This document shows positions 26,001 through 36,847 of a stretch of 64,000 bases of DNA, piece after piece. The translations under genes were made by a program, and so were the position numbers. The DNA lies in assembly GCA_000499405.2 (NCBI GenBank), contig HG738138.1, positions 16,841,054 through 16,905,053 of the forward strand, written 5' to 3'. The stretch is from Onchocerca volvulus (lineage: Eukaryota > Nematoda > Chromadorea > Rhabditida > Onchocercidae). Every line of letters begins with the position of its first letter. The stretch's first letter is position 1. The notes beneath the pieces were generated by a model. It was not told where the DNA came from, searched no databases, and was given only the letters and a program-made list of their open reading frames with translations.

Positions 26001-29000
26001 TCAATGAAATGTTCTTTTTTTCTATTGATCTTAATGTTGGCAATTATAATACTAATATCATATCAATAATACACGCTATAAGTAATATCGCCTAGAATTC
26101 AATTGTTTGAAGAACTATTTAAATTTTATAATAATACTTAAAGCTTAATTTAAACATTACTTTTTTTTTTGAAATTATTCAAATAGTTAACCCGTTCGGT
26201 AAGATATGCGGGAATGACAGAAAGTAATAATTGATCCTGTCGATCTTTTAATGCTTGCAATTCAATTCGTCGATTAACAGCTTCACTAAGTCTTAATGAT
26301 AAATTAGCTCGATTGGCAGCTTCATTGGCATCTTCTATAGCTCCTATTATTATTAGAGTAGTTTGATCCACTAATAATGATATCAGCTATAATTTATTAT
26401 TAATTTAACATTTGAAAGTGAATTCCATGATTCAAAAATATTGAGACAAAAATTTTTATTAAAATTTCTTTGAAAAAGTAATTTTTTTTTTTTTTTTTTT
26501 TTGAGTACTGGAGAGAAAGAGAGGAAGATAAAAAAATAGCCTTAAATTATATTAATGATTACTTGGAGGAAGATACCAATGATTAATAATTTTTCTGAAT
26601 TACTTTTTGTGAAATTGTTCATCGATTGATTTATATTTTTCATTTTTTAACTGAGAAAAAACAAAGGGTTTCTTTAAACTAACCATACAAGAAAATTGAG
26701 CGTATTTAAGTATAGTATTCCATGTCAAGATAGCATAAATTAACACATTATATATGGACCATATTATAGAAATGATCAGGAATACTCGTCTAAATTTTGG
26801 CATAATAAGAAATGGAAATAGTACTGTAAGACATAATCCACCGTAAATGGTGAATATTTGTGTTGAGTTATCATTAGCCACTTCCTGCAATTATTTTGTT
26901 ACAAACTGAATTCTTTCAAACAGCATATTGCTCAAGTTGTTAAATTGCTTTTTAAATTATTCATTCCTCAGCAATAAATAATATTTATCATTTTTCAAAC
27001 ACAATGTGTCCCATATTTATGGAACCAAATCAAAATTAATATGAAATAATTGAAAATTTATCTATTGACTGGTTTTCAAATCTTTTTATAACTGCAATTT
27101 TTTAAAACATTTTAAAAACTCCATTAGCGCTACTAACCTCTATAATTATGGAGAGATAAATTATCCATATTAAAATTGAAAATGTGTTAATCAAAATCAA
27201 TGAAATTATCGAAATATTCATTTTTCCAATCTATAACAATATAATAATTATAAAAAACTATAATATTCTTCATTCATCAAATGTTTCAGGATCGAGAAAC
27301 CAATAAATTATAGTTGGATGAGGAATCCATTTACAATCATTGCAATCATTGTTTTATCATTACTTTTTCTTTCTACAGTATAAACTCATTTGTTGCCGTA
27401 TAATATGATTCATCATCACTCTTTACTTCTTCGGTATAAATTCATTTATTACGATATGTTTATCCATTTCTTACTGTATGATATGTAAAGGATCTAATTC
27501 TATTAATTGTTTTCCTATTTGCTTTCTTGTTTCATTCTCAAAAGACATGCATCTTTTTAATATTATATTTTTCCACTGGCAAAATTCGAAAGGCTATTTT
27601 AAACTTTATAACTATATTTTTTACCAGTTTTTTTTTTTTTTTTCATTTTATCAATGTTTCATATGTGTGCATCCATACGCATCACTGACGTTTTACGTCT
27701 TTCTTGATATTATGTTATTTACGTGGTTTTCCAACTTACTATCGAATATAAAAGAAAGTAACGTTCAGCCTTAAAACAAGTTTTAGAAATAAAAATAAAT
27801 TGGCAGCAGAATTTCCATATTACTGACTGCAAATTATCTTATAAAACCTCTTGTTTATTTTTCCCAGCAAACATATCTGTTATAGACTATACTTTTGAGA
27901 TCTCATTTATTCGATGAGAGATCATATTTTAGTTTTAATCGTCAAGCTAAGATCGAAATGAAACTTGAAAATAAATAAAATCAATTTTCTTTGTTATTTC
28001 TATTATTTATTGATGATATTAGAAATTTATAGGTTTCTTATGCATTAGAAATTTGTAGTATGTTCAGCTTTTAAATATGAGGAATTTATAAGATGTTTTG
28101 TTTGACAATGAAATTTCAACTTAATCTTTAATCCCTTAAACTTTGATAAGTAAACAAACTTCACAAATGATAATTCTCTTAGTATTTTTCAAATAAAAGA
28201 TAAATTCTAATTCTAATTCTTGTTTAAGCAAATTCTTTTTTCTCCAATATTTTAATTCCAGAATTTGTATCCTTATAGTTTCTTTCGTTTCTCAGAGGTT
28301 AAAAGTTAATTGATTATTAAGATGATTGCTCATCATATTAAAAATTAGTAGCAAGAAAATATTTTTAATAAAATAGATGAATTTTTCCTTCTTTTTTGGG
28401 AGAAGCAAAACAAATCTTTTTTTTTCCAAAAAAAGCGAGGGAAAAATCAGTAATTAAGAATGAATGGCATACCTTTTCCATATAATTAATGACAAACAAA
28501 TTGAATGATATATAAAGAATTAAAAATATAACCACCGATAGATGTAACAATGATTGTTGCTAAAATTATGATAGTATTAGAATAAATTGATACGATATGC
28601 TACAATATGTTTTCCTATTTTCTCTATTTTCAAACTATCATAAGGAGGTTAAGTTCGGTTGAATCACTCGTCTCTTCTGGACTTTAAAATTATTAAATTA
28701 TGGATTAAAATTGATGAATTCGATATCTCAATGCATCATTCATTATGTCAAACCTCTGCTTCAATTCGAAATTGCCAAATTAAAAAAAAAAAAAATGAAA
28801 TGCTAATTAAAATGACGAAATTCCGGAAAGAAAGTAATATTCGAGGAAAAATTGATTCAAAAATAGTTAACCTGTAGTATTAGATAATTAATGAGACCGG
28901 TTTGTAGAATGGAAAAAATGAATAGCCAAATATGAAAAAATTGTAATCGCACGCGATCAATATTTCGCCAGTACCGTAATAGCACATTCCGGATTTCGTT

Positions 29001-29060
29001 ATGTAATATTCCGATTGAATTGGTTGCATGCTGCTCAAAACTATGCATCGAATCGTTCAT
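16151..29060 (-). CDS. Transmembrane class III adenylyl cyclase
   Basis: Twenty-five exons, listed 5' to 3', give 1004 aa: 29060-28872, 28559-28473, 27230-27138, 26884-26684, 26386-26192, 25838-25738, 25427-25316, 24996-24869, 24375-24217, 23266-23201, 23075-22977, 22961-22905, 22690-22525, 22442-22348, 20480-20330, 19867-19816, 19698-19557, 19215-19146, 18914-18756, 18280-18137, 17742-17638, 17126-17079, 16854-16752, 16585-16461, 16318-16151. TM bundle 1 is followed by the C1a domain with both metal Asp (FADI D294, LGDCYYC D338). A loop with N-glycosylation sequons, TM bundle 2 and the C2 domain follow. C2 has VMFASI in place of the metal site, EKIKT (K836), QYDIWG (D927), VNLASRM (N934, R938) and K974, so the ATP-binding set is complete. 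It should make cAMP from ATP at the plasma membrane under G-protein control. The subtype is unassigned. The start at 29060 is the first ATG of the first recognised exon; an upstream exon is possible. Confidence 0.93.
18441..18630. repeat. 50-bp perfect inverted repeat around a TA-rich core, in a cyclase intron
   Basis: Arms 18441-18490 and 18581-18630 are exact reverse complements over 50 bp. The 90-bp core is TA/TG microsatellite with its own short palindromes (ATGTATATATACAT). It lies in the intron between exons 18756-18914 and 18137-18280, so the pre-mRNA could fold into a long hairpin. Confidence 0.95.
19979..20023. repeat. Long poly(A) tract in a cyclase intron
   Basis: About 43 consecutive A on the + strand (poly(U) in the cyclase pre-mRNA, transcribed from the minus strand). 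Its length may be unstable or poorly assembled. Confidence 0.9.
20487..20575. repeat. AAT trinucleotide microsatellite in a cyclase intron
   Basis: An imperfect run of AAT/TAA units just beyond the acceptor side of exon 20330-20480. Confidence 0.85.
23717..24150. mobile_element. Solo-LTR-like insertion in a cyclase intron
   Basis: A block visibly richer in G and C than its flanks starts TGTTAGTTGC and ends TGTCACTACA, so the ends are TG...CA and roughly inverse. It has internal CACTCAGTGGTCACTCAG-type repeats and AATAAA near 24111, as an LTR would. It sits in the intron between exons 24217-24375 and 23201-23266, only 66 bp from the first. No clear target-site duplication and no internal retroelement genes were seen, so the class (BEL/Pao or Ty3) is unassigned and the exact ends are uncertain. 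Confidence 0.45.
24504..24541 (-). promoter_or_regulatory. Three TGCATG motifs in a cyclase intron
   Basis: On the sense (minus) strand TGCATG occurs at 24541-24536, 24527-24522 and 24509-24504 within 38 nt, in the intron between the two C1a exons 24869-24996 and 24217-24375. Two lie in a direct repeat of CGAAAGCATGCA (plus strand). Possible FOX-1-type splicing sites; inference only. Confidence 0.35.
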
Positions 29061-30120
29061 ATCGATTCCTTTAATTTGATTCCTCAAGTATGCCTTTTGA
29101 AGGATTGTGATGAAATTTTAAACGAATCAATTTGGGAGGGCTTACTTAATTCAATATAAAGTTGTAGCATAAAAGAAGAAAGAAAAATAGTTTAAACAAT
29201 GTAAAATTAATAATTATTTTCTATTTTCTAGCAACTTGATTTCATCATCCCATGTCAATCTCTGAAATAAAATTCAATTTATTTAAATATTTCATATTTC
29301 CAATAAATCACTTTTTTCCCACTTTTTTCTTCTTTCTCTCTTAACAAGAAAGTCTATTAAGTTTAGAGGAAAGTATGAAGCTGGAAAAACGTGTTCTTTT
29401 TCTTATTAATAAACATTTCAGGAAAATATTCACTAGACTGAATTAAATTAGTTAAAAAAGTCAGATTGAAGTAACTGTTCCTGAAAAAAGTTTAAATTTT
29501 GTCACAAACTTGGATCATAACAAATTGCATATCGAATATATTACCGGGATTATTCAGATAATTTTTAATGAGAGAAAGAGTAATATTTTACTATTATCAA
29601 GACTTGTTTTTGATGAATGATTCATTTTCAATTGCAAATATAAATATCAAGGAGAAATTAAATATGAATAATAACGATGTAATCTAAATTAAATAAGCGA
29701 GAAATTTGTAATAAAAAATATCAAAAATATATTACATCGTTTTTGAATTTCTTTTTTAATCTCTACATCATGCACTATCGAAATCATTGGAAAAATAAAT
29801 GCGATTACTTCGATTGAAAAAAAATCACGTAATAAAATGTTACAATCTATTTTTTATTTATTAAAAATTATGATTACAATTGATTTTAAATTATAACAGT
29901 GATATTTTGCATATTGCTAAGTCATTAAAATCATTTATTCCTTCTATTCTTTTCAATTTTTATGAAATAGAAATACCTAAAGATGAATAAAACTTGCATC
30001 ATTTTCGGAAGAAAAAACCAGAAGCTGCAAAAAAAAAAAGCAAATCAATAAATAAAAGTAAATAAAAAAATTTTTTTATTGAATCAACGAAAAAAAAAAA
30101 AAGAAAAGTAGATCAATAAA

Positions 30121-30232
30121 CAAACACTTGCATATCCTTTGTGTTCAAAAGCATCTCTTCTCGAAGGATCGAAGCATTTTCGATCCTTCAGAAGAGATGC
30201 TTCTTAATATAAGGGATACGGAAGTGCTTGTC
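30121..30232. repeat. Large imperfect palindrome (MITE-like)
   Basis: The left arm, about 30121-30173, and right arm, about 30178-30232, are inverted copies with mismatches. The best core is AAGCATCTCTTCT and CGAAGGATCGAA facing TTCGATCCTTC and AGAAGAGATGCTT around a loop of a few bases. The outer parts (CAAACACTTGCATATCC versus GGATACGGAAGTGCTTG) also pair. A third, partial copy lies at 30422-30498. No coding capacity. Confidence 0.85.
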
Positions 30233-30421
30233 AAGATTGCATTTCAAATTTTATGAATGATTTTAAATGAATGAAAACTGATTATATTGCATGTGAGAGC
30301 ATTTTGACGAAATTTAATTCCTTTGTTAATAATTCTAGCAACTTAAAAAGATGACATTTCATTGCAAATTCAGAATCTTCCATTTTGACATTTAGGTAAC
30401 TTAATATTAGGTAATATGAAG

Positions 30422-30498
30422 AAGCATTTCTGATCCTTCGACAAGAGATGCTTTCGAGCACAAAGGCTATGGAAGTGCTTGTGAAGATTGCAAAAAAA
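30422..30498. repeat. Second copy of one arm of the 30.1-kb palindrome
   Basis: CTGATCCTTCGACAAGAGATG followed by CGAGCACAAAGGCTATGG and AAGTGCTTGTGAAGATTGC repeats the right arm of the palindrome in direct orientation about 240 bp downstream. In places it is closer to the inverse of the left arm (GAGCACAAAGG against CCTTTGTGTTC), so it probably comes from another member of the family. Confidence 0.75.
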
Positions 30499-33400
30499 AT
30501 TTCAAATAGATACTTTTTTTTTTTTTTCATTTACACTACTTTCGGAATCCCGCTACTGAATTCCTGATAAAATATAACAGTAGATTCGTATGAAATTATT
30601 ATTATAATGCAATCTTTAGGCATAAATCTAAGGAATCTCTTTTTTTTTTTTTTTTTTTTTGAAATATATTGCGTTAATATCTAGCAGTTTTTTAGAGATT
30701 CTTGAAATCAAACACTGCTTCATCATTAACTGATCGAATAAAATCGGATGATGAATGATGATCGGTGACGATCGCATCAACTTGATTATTTTATAAATAG
30801 AAAATATCATGCGCCATCATATCGTATCATACATTATTACGTTATTCGTATTCACGTGAATTATGCAGCATAAAATAATTAATGCAAAATGAAATATGCA
30901 AATCAGTACTGGATAAATTAAATTACATTACACTAAAAACAATATATGCAACTGATGGATATGTTCAATAACTTTATTTTTTTTTATTCTTTATTTTTAC
31001 CATGAAGATTTATAACTATAAAATCTGACAGCAAATACATCAAATATAACAGCTGTTATTCTCGTTTAAACAGAAAATAATTGCAGATGAAATTGTAAAT
31101 TGGTTAAAATTTTAGTATCTGGCAATGAAATAGTGGCTAATTAGAATCCCACAATATGTAACAGTAATTTAACAACTTTTTTTAAGCATTCAAAATTTTG
31201 AATTCACCGTTAATTTTATATTCACTAATGTGTCTCAAATGAAATAGTCCTCGTTTTTATCACTTAACTTATCACTTTAACAGGAGAAAGTTCAAAATGG
31301 TAACTTTACATATGCAAAGGCAATAGTAATAAATTTTATTTGATAAATCCATTTCAATATTTGTTGACAGAAATTCAATAGATTAATGAACTAAATTGAA
31401 TTTTTGATTTATCATTATAATAATTAGTGAAGCCTAGAGAAAAACAAAGCAGAATGTATTTTAGTAGAAGATGGGAGAAGAGAAGGAAGGGAAGAAATTA
31501 ATTTATTTTTGAAACAAAATTATCAACAGAAATGATTTATTGCTTGTTGTTGATCAGGAATTTGAAGCATTCTTCTGTTCTGCAAAAATGTTTTCTTTTT
31601 GAGTTAAAACATATGAATTATTGGATAAAATGAAATTTGAAAGATCTCTTGAGTTAAGAAATAAGAAAAAAATTTATAAAAAATTATTGCGAAATTTGAT
31701 CATAATTTCATCTGAATATCACACATTGAGATTTAATCATTATGTGGGAGTAATTTCGGGCAATAAAATTCCCAAATGATAAAATGATATGGTAATCAGA
31801 AAACGAGGGCAAATGATCTACCGAATATCTTTCGGGACAAATGATTTAAGAATTCCTCATCATAGACTTATTGCTTTCCATTACGGTGCTATTGTTATAC
31901 TTTTACGGAAATAAAAGCTGATAAAATTTAATTGCTTTTATAAATACAGAGATAATCAATGTATAAATAAATTGATTGAATGTTTCAAAAGGAATAATTT
32001 GCAAATTTGAATTGGCATGAATATTAAATAAAATTATTGTTTTGTGCATATTCATCATTTTTGGATAAATTTAATAGATTTAATGGCAAATGTATTATTA
32101 CCATATGATATTAATTTGAGCTAAAGTCGAAATTCTTAGCATAATCTTTTATTGATTACTGCATAAAGCTTTATTGACGCAAAACTTTTCTAACAACATA
32201 TTTCTTTTTTCTTTTTTTTTTTTTTTTCTTAATTTACAGATAGGACAATTTATTTCGATGTTCAATGAAGGAAAATTGATTAATAAGTGCTATCAGTAAT
32301 CATCTATTAGTTTTAATTAAGACCTAATAATAATTTCATTACTTAAGTGTAAAAATCTTTGAAGCTATTTTGTTTCTATCTTAGAATTTGATAATTCTTT
32401 TTTATTCCACATTTACATGACTTTTTCAATCAGCTAATGATTAAAGCAATAGCAATTAATAATAATTCTTAATTAAAATAATAGAGGTTAGTGATTGTAT
32501 TTATTAATCAATTTTTCTTTATTGAATATGTGAACAAAATATTACATCCTTATGTCGTTTCATATTTGAAGGTAAGAAATGTATTATTGAAAAATTTTAT
32601 AGCAAAAAATTGGTGGAAAAGCTTTATAATAAAAAAGCTTCACAAAGATTCATATGTACTGTTTACTTTTTGTTTTAACTCCTTTTTTTTTTTTTTTTAA
32701 AAATCGAAATGGTAAATTAATCGAAATGTTAGATATCTGGTAAAAATTGTTTTATAAATTTTAATTTATCCAATTTCAAAAATAATTTATAGCATATAAA
32801 TGGAGGAAGAAAATGGTTTGAAATGAAATTAGAAATAGCATCATTAGTAATTTTGAAGGATAAAAACATATCACTTTATATGCAACTTACGTAGTTTTGT
32901 TTAAATCAAACTAGTGAAACATTACTTGAAAGTCGCAGAATATAGTAACGCTTCAAATAATTGAAAAATTTTTGATAATGAAAAACGAACCAAATATAGA
33001 TTCAAAAATTTATGGTGAAAACAAAATCTGTGATCGTTTGGAAAGACAACTACATAAATAATAAAAATTATCAACCATGAATTTACATTAATTTCTGTTA
33101 CAGTACATGCATCAACTTTTTTTTTTCGTCTCAGTCACATGATGAAAAATATGTAATGCCATGCATAATTGTTATAAATGCTGATTTCTATTACAGTATC
33201 ATGAATTTGCTCCATAATTATAACAACGCTAATTACTATGCATACTGCATATTAGTGCTAATTAATTGTATGCTTTCAAGTGTGCCATAATTTGGTGTAA
33301 TAAAGCATAGGTTATTACTTGAAAAATTGACTTCATATACTGTATAAATTTGTCGGGAAAATTGATTTGTAGCACGAACGAATCTCAAACTTGGATTCTG

Positions 33401-33887
33401 TTGCAGCGGCAACAATAAAACTTGTCGAAAAATTTGCCTGTGGCACAACCTCAATCTTGAGTAATTAAACCATTATCATGAAAGTTTGAAAAAACGACAG
33501 CGAATACGACAATCACAATACCAACAATGTCAACAGAACAATTCTAATGATGATACCATAGCCCAAAAGGAAGAAAGACTAAAACAATCCTGACCTCTTA
33601 AACTGCCCTTGTGATAAGAACCCTTAATATACCCAGGACTCCTCTTATTTATAGAGAGAGGACAATGATAGAGTTTGATCTACAATAAGCCGCCATTATT
33701 AGCACATGAGAGCGCGCCTTTATTGGCGAGTGAACTAGACCACAATATTTGAATTATTGATTGCACATCAAAACAACCATTCAAAACGACAAAAATGATT
33801 GAATTATACAATTGATATTACGAAGTTTCTCGGAATTTCCGGCAAAATTGTCATTAAAAATTTCATCAATATTTTGTATTATTTTCT

Positions 33888-34480
33888 TTTATAGAACCAC
33901 CCTCTTGTTTGCGCTAAATATTCGGTTATAAAATCTGCAGGGAAATTATCTCTAAACCATTTCTTATTTTCAAAGGGATAGTGGACTTGTGCAAACGGCA
34001 TTGAGCCAGACTCAAACCAGCAGTCAAACACGTCGGATATACGGCGCATAACTGATTTTTTCGTTGGATCATCAGGATTTGGTCTTGTTAAAGAATCGAT
34101 AAATGGTCTGTGCAAATCATCTATTTTAACATTAAAATCTCGCTCCAGTTCTGCTATTGAACCATGCACATCCACTCTTGGATACCTTGCATCATCCGAT
34201 TTCCATACAGGAATTGGTGTACCCCAAAACCGATTACGTGAAATTGACCAATCATGTGCTCCTTCAAGCCATTTTCCAAATTGACCATCTCTTATATGAT
34301 TTGGTATCCAATTAACTCTTTTGTTTAGCTCCATCATCCTCCTCTTAAACTTTGTCACAGCAATATACCAAGAGGGCATAGCACGATAGATTAAAGGAGT
34401 ATCAGTTCTCCAGCAGTGTGGATAATTGTGAATATATTGCTCAGTTTTGAACCAGTTTCCCTGCTCCTTCAATTTTCTTT
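33888..34480 (-). pseudogene. ileS: Nuclear fragment of a Wolbachia-type isoleucyl-tRNA synthetase gene (ileS)
   Basis: One uninterrupted, intronless frame of about 195 codons runs on the minus strand. Motifs in order are [52 protein letters not shown] (the class I IleRS signature upstream of KMSKS), [35 protein letters not shown] and [16 protein letters not shown]. The wording, especially [14 protein letters not shown] and RPNPDDP..KS.MRR, is that of Rickettsiales IleRS rather than animal cytosolic or mitochondrial IleRS. The homology stops abruptly after GWFY at 33888-33893, where host-like sequence and a stop follow, and begins abruptly near 34480, so only the mid-section of a roughly 1100-aa enzyme is present. 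The zinc/KMSKS end and the N-terminal half of the catalytic core are absent, and it cannot be an active synthetase. The lack of stops suggests a recent insertion. Wolbachia as source is inferred from family resemblance and the filarial setting. Confidence 0.88.
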
Positions 34481-36840
34481 TTCCTTATTATATTAAATTG
34501 ATATCTGATAATAGTACAAGCATCAAAAGTACCATAATAAATCAAAAGAAGATATATAATAGGATAATAGGTAATCTATAAATTAATTATTTTGTTATGA
34601 AACAGAGAAGAAAGATTGCTTAAAATCGACTAACGAAATCGAAATATAACCATAAGCTCTAATCGATAATTAGAATTGAAATATAAGCATGAGTTTAAAA
34701 TAACACATGGAGCTGGAAGAGAAAGAAATGAATTTCGACATAAATGATTGATATGTTAAAACATAACTTATAATTTCGTTATTAACTACTATTTTGTCAA
34801 TGAAAGATTGTGATTGCTGTAAAATCAGAAATGTTTTGAAGCAAAAAATTAATGATCATTTCATTTTTTCAAAACAAAAAAGAAAGAAACAGACCAAAAG
34901 GAAACGAAAATTTCAAAATTCAAATTCATTTAAAATTCAAATGTGTCGAAGTTTCGAAAAAATACTCGGAATTCAATTTATTTGTGGAAAGAAACGAATT
35001 AAAATAACAAATAATTTTTTAAAAATAGAAGGGAAAAGTTTCGTAAATATAGTTAGAATCTTTGAGACCTTTTACCATTCTGAAGGAGAAAAAAATAAAC
35101 TTAAATATGATTCTTGACTTCATATTTTTTCTTTTCCAATTTCTTTATAATTATAATACAAAAATTAAATTTTATATAATGTAAAGAATTAAATTTTCAC
35201 TTTTGAGCAAGAATCAAAGGTGCGAAGAGTAAATCAGCATTTTTTTTTCTTTTTTGGCAGACTTGAATTTTCAAGCTATTCTTTCAATTAGAAAAAAGGA
35301 AGTACATTGAGCTGTTGTTACAAGTCTTTCACCTTAAAACTAATCATTATTTTGTTAAAATAGGAAATGAATAGACTTTTCAGGTTACGATTATAGCTAA
35401 TAATTAAATTCTGAGAGAAAGAAAATGAGAAAGAAAAAAAATTAAAGAAATATGAAGCAGTTCAAATAACTTTGTTTTTATTTGATATAATTTAATTTTT
35501 GAATTGCAATTTACGTTCAGAATAGTTATGAGAAATACTTCGTGCTCTCTACGTTACCATATTTGTAAGATTAATAATTTTCCGTTGAATTTTTGTTTGT
35601 TCATTAGTGTACGTGTTTGTACATGACATGACTTTGTCAACACCATCATTTGTTACTTACCATCACAGAAAATGTCTGAGAAAAATTCAGAAACTTTTTC
35701 AGAATATTCTGAATAAATGAAATTAATATATCACATTAATCGTAAAATTATGCAGCATTCTCGATGACTATATGAAATTTCCCAAGATCATGCAGAATTC
35801 TAGGTGATCATACAGAAATCCAGGTGATTGTGCAGAATTCGCGATGATCATACAGAATCTTAGTGATTAGAAAGAATCCTCGGGGATCATGTAATCCTAG
35901 ATGATCATACAGGATTCCAAGTGATTATGCAGAATCCTAAACCCATCCAAAATTCTTCATGATTATATACTGAGTAATTAGAGGGCAATCGATGATTTTG
36001 TTCTATGTGATCATATAGAATCCTAGACAATCACATAGAATCCTAGATGATTATACAGAATCTTTGACAATCATATAGAATAGCCCGTAATACAAAATCA
36101 TGGGTGACTTGGGGATCCTATAGAACCTAAATAATCATAAAGAATATCATTAATTATGCGGAATCTTAAGTGAACGTTTAGAATTCTAGATAAACATACA
36201 GAATCATCGGTGATTATGCAGAAATTTTCTTTCCATTCTTCCTGAATCCTAGATAATCATGCAGAATCGTAGTTTAATTATGCAGAATCTAGAATCCTGG
36301 GTGATCACAAACAATCTCAAATGATTATGCAGATCTTAAAGAATCAAGTGATTGAGCAGAACCTTTGGTAATTTCATAAAAATCCTACCGAGCTCATTCT
36401 CTTTTCCCAATCGCTTAAAAAAATTCTTAGTGATCCGAAATTTTGCAAAGTGGGTAAGGAAAAGCGTGGGGAAAGAGGGGGAGAAAGTTTTTGTTGTTCT
36501 TGTTGTTCTTTGGTCTGTCCGATTGGGTACTGAGTTCTCCCAAGATAGATAGTCAATTTCAGGTTTCATTCTACGACTTGGAAGTTACTTGGTAGATTGA
36601 ACTGGAATAATTTGGCTTATATTTGTTTCTCTGTGCACTATTTGCTTGAACAATCGGTGTATTAGTCTATTTATTTACTTATTTAAATAGCTTATTTGTT
36701 CTTTTTCATTTCTTTATAGTTAGTCGATTAAATGATTTATGAATTGATTGATTATGACTGATCGGTATTTGACAGTATTTCATCACAATTTTTTGTTTAT
36801 ATTGTTGTCAATAAGATGTAAAAAGCTGAATTTGCCAATT
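34481..36840. other. Spacer between the ileS fragment and otubain
   Basis: AT-rich, no gene recognised. A Lys-rich open frame at 34794-35117 has no start context, splice sites or family resemblance. The main content is the degenerate minisatellite at 35745-36370. The otubain promoter should lie at about 36570-36840. Confidence 0.55.
35745..36370. repeat. Degenerate minisatellite, about 20-24 bp unit
   Basis: Roughly 25 diverged tandem copies of a unit close to CAGAATCCTAGATGATCATA. Examples: CATGCAGAATTCTAGGTGATC near 35790, TACAGAATCTTAGTGATTAG near 35851, AGAATCCTAGACAATCACAT near 36018 and CAGAATCTTTGACAATCATA near 36056. Unit length drifts through indels, and ATGCAGAAT/TACAGAAT is the most constant part. 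Confidence 0.8.
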
Positions 36841-36847
36841 TTTAGAT
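36836..36847 (+). promoter_or_regulatory. Candidate SL trans-splice acceptor of otubain
   Basis: CAATTTTTAG ends two bases before the start codon ATG 36848. The arrangement resembles that at SNAPC4. Inference only. Confidence 0.4.

Larger units (their letters stand above)
29061..33885. other. Gene desert upstream of the adenylyl cyclase
   Basis: About 4.8 kb of AT-rich sequence without recognisable exons on either strand. Contents: probable promoter and 5' UTR of the cyclase near 29061-29160, a palindromic repeat family (30121-30232 and 30422-30498), many A or T runs, and a block with somewhat more G and C at about 33600-33740 next to the ileS fragment whose nature I cannot name. Short open frames (30282-30530, 33236-33454 minus; 32491-32700 plus) have no family resemblance. 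Confidence 0.55.

Noticed and set aside
33600..33740. Block with more G and C and a TATTTATAGAGAGAGG stretch, considered as a second LTR
   Set aside because: No matching ends or second copy in the window; not enough to call an element.
34794..35117. 107-codon Lys-rich plus-strand frame
   Set aside because: AT-rich composition artefact, with no recognisable motif, splice context or family resemblance.
35745..36370. Regularly spaced repeats that could suggest a CRISPR array
   Set aside because: Units are adjacent and degenerate with no unique spacers, and the context is a nematode nuclear genome.
36336..36569. Overlapping plus and minus frames upstream of otubain
   Set aside because: No start or splice context; they fall at the end of the minisatellite and in the presumed promoter.
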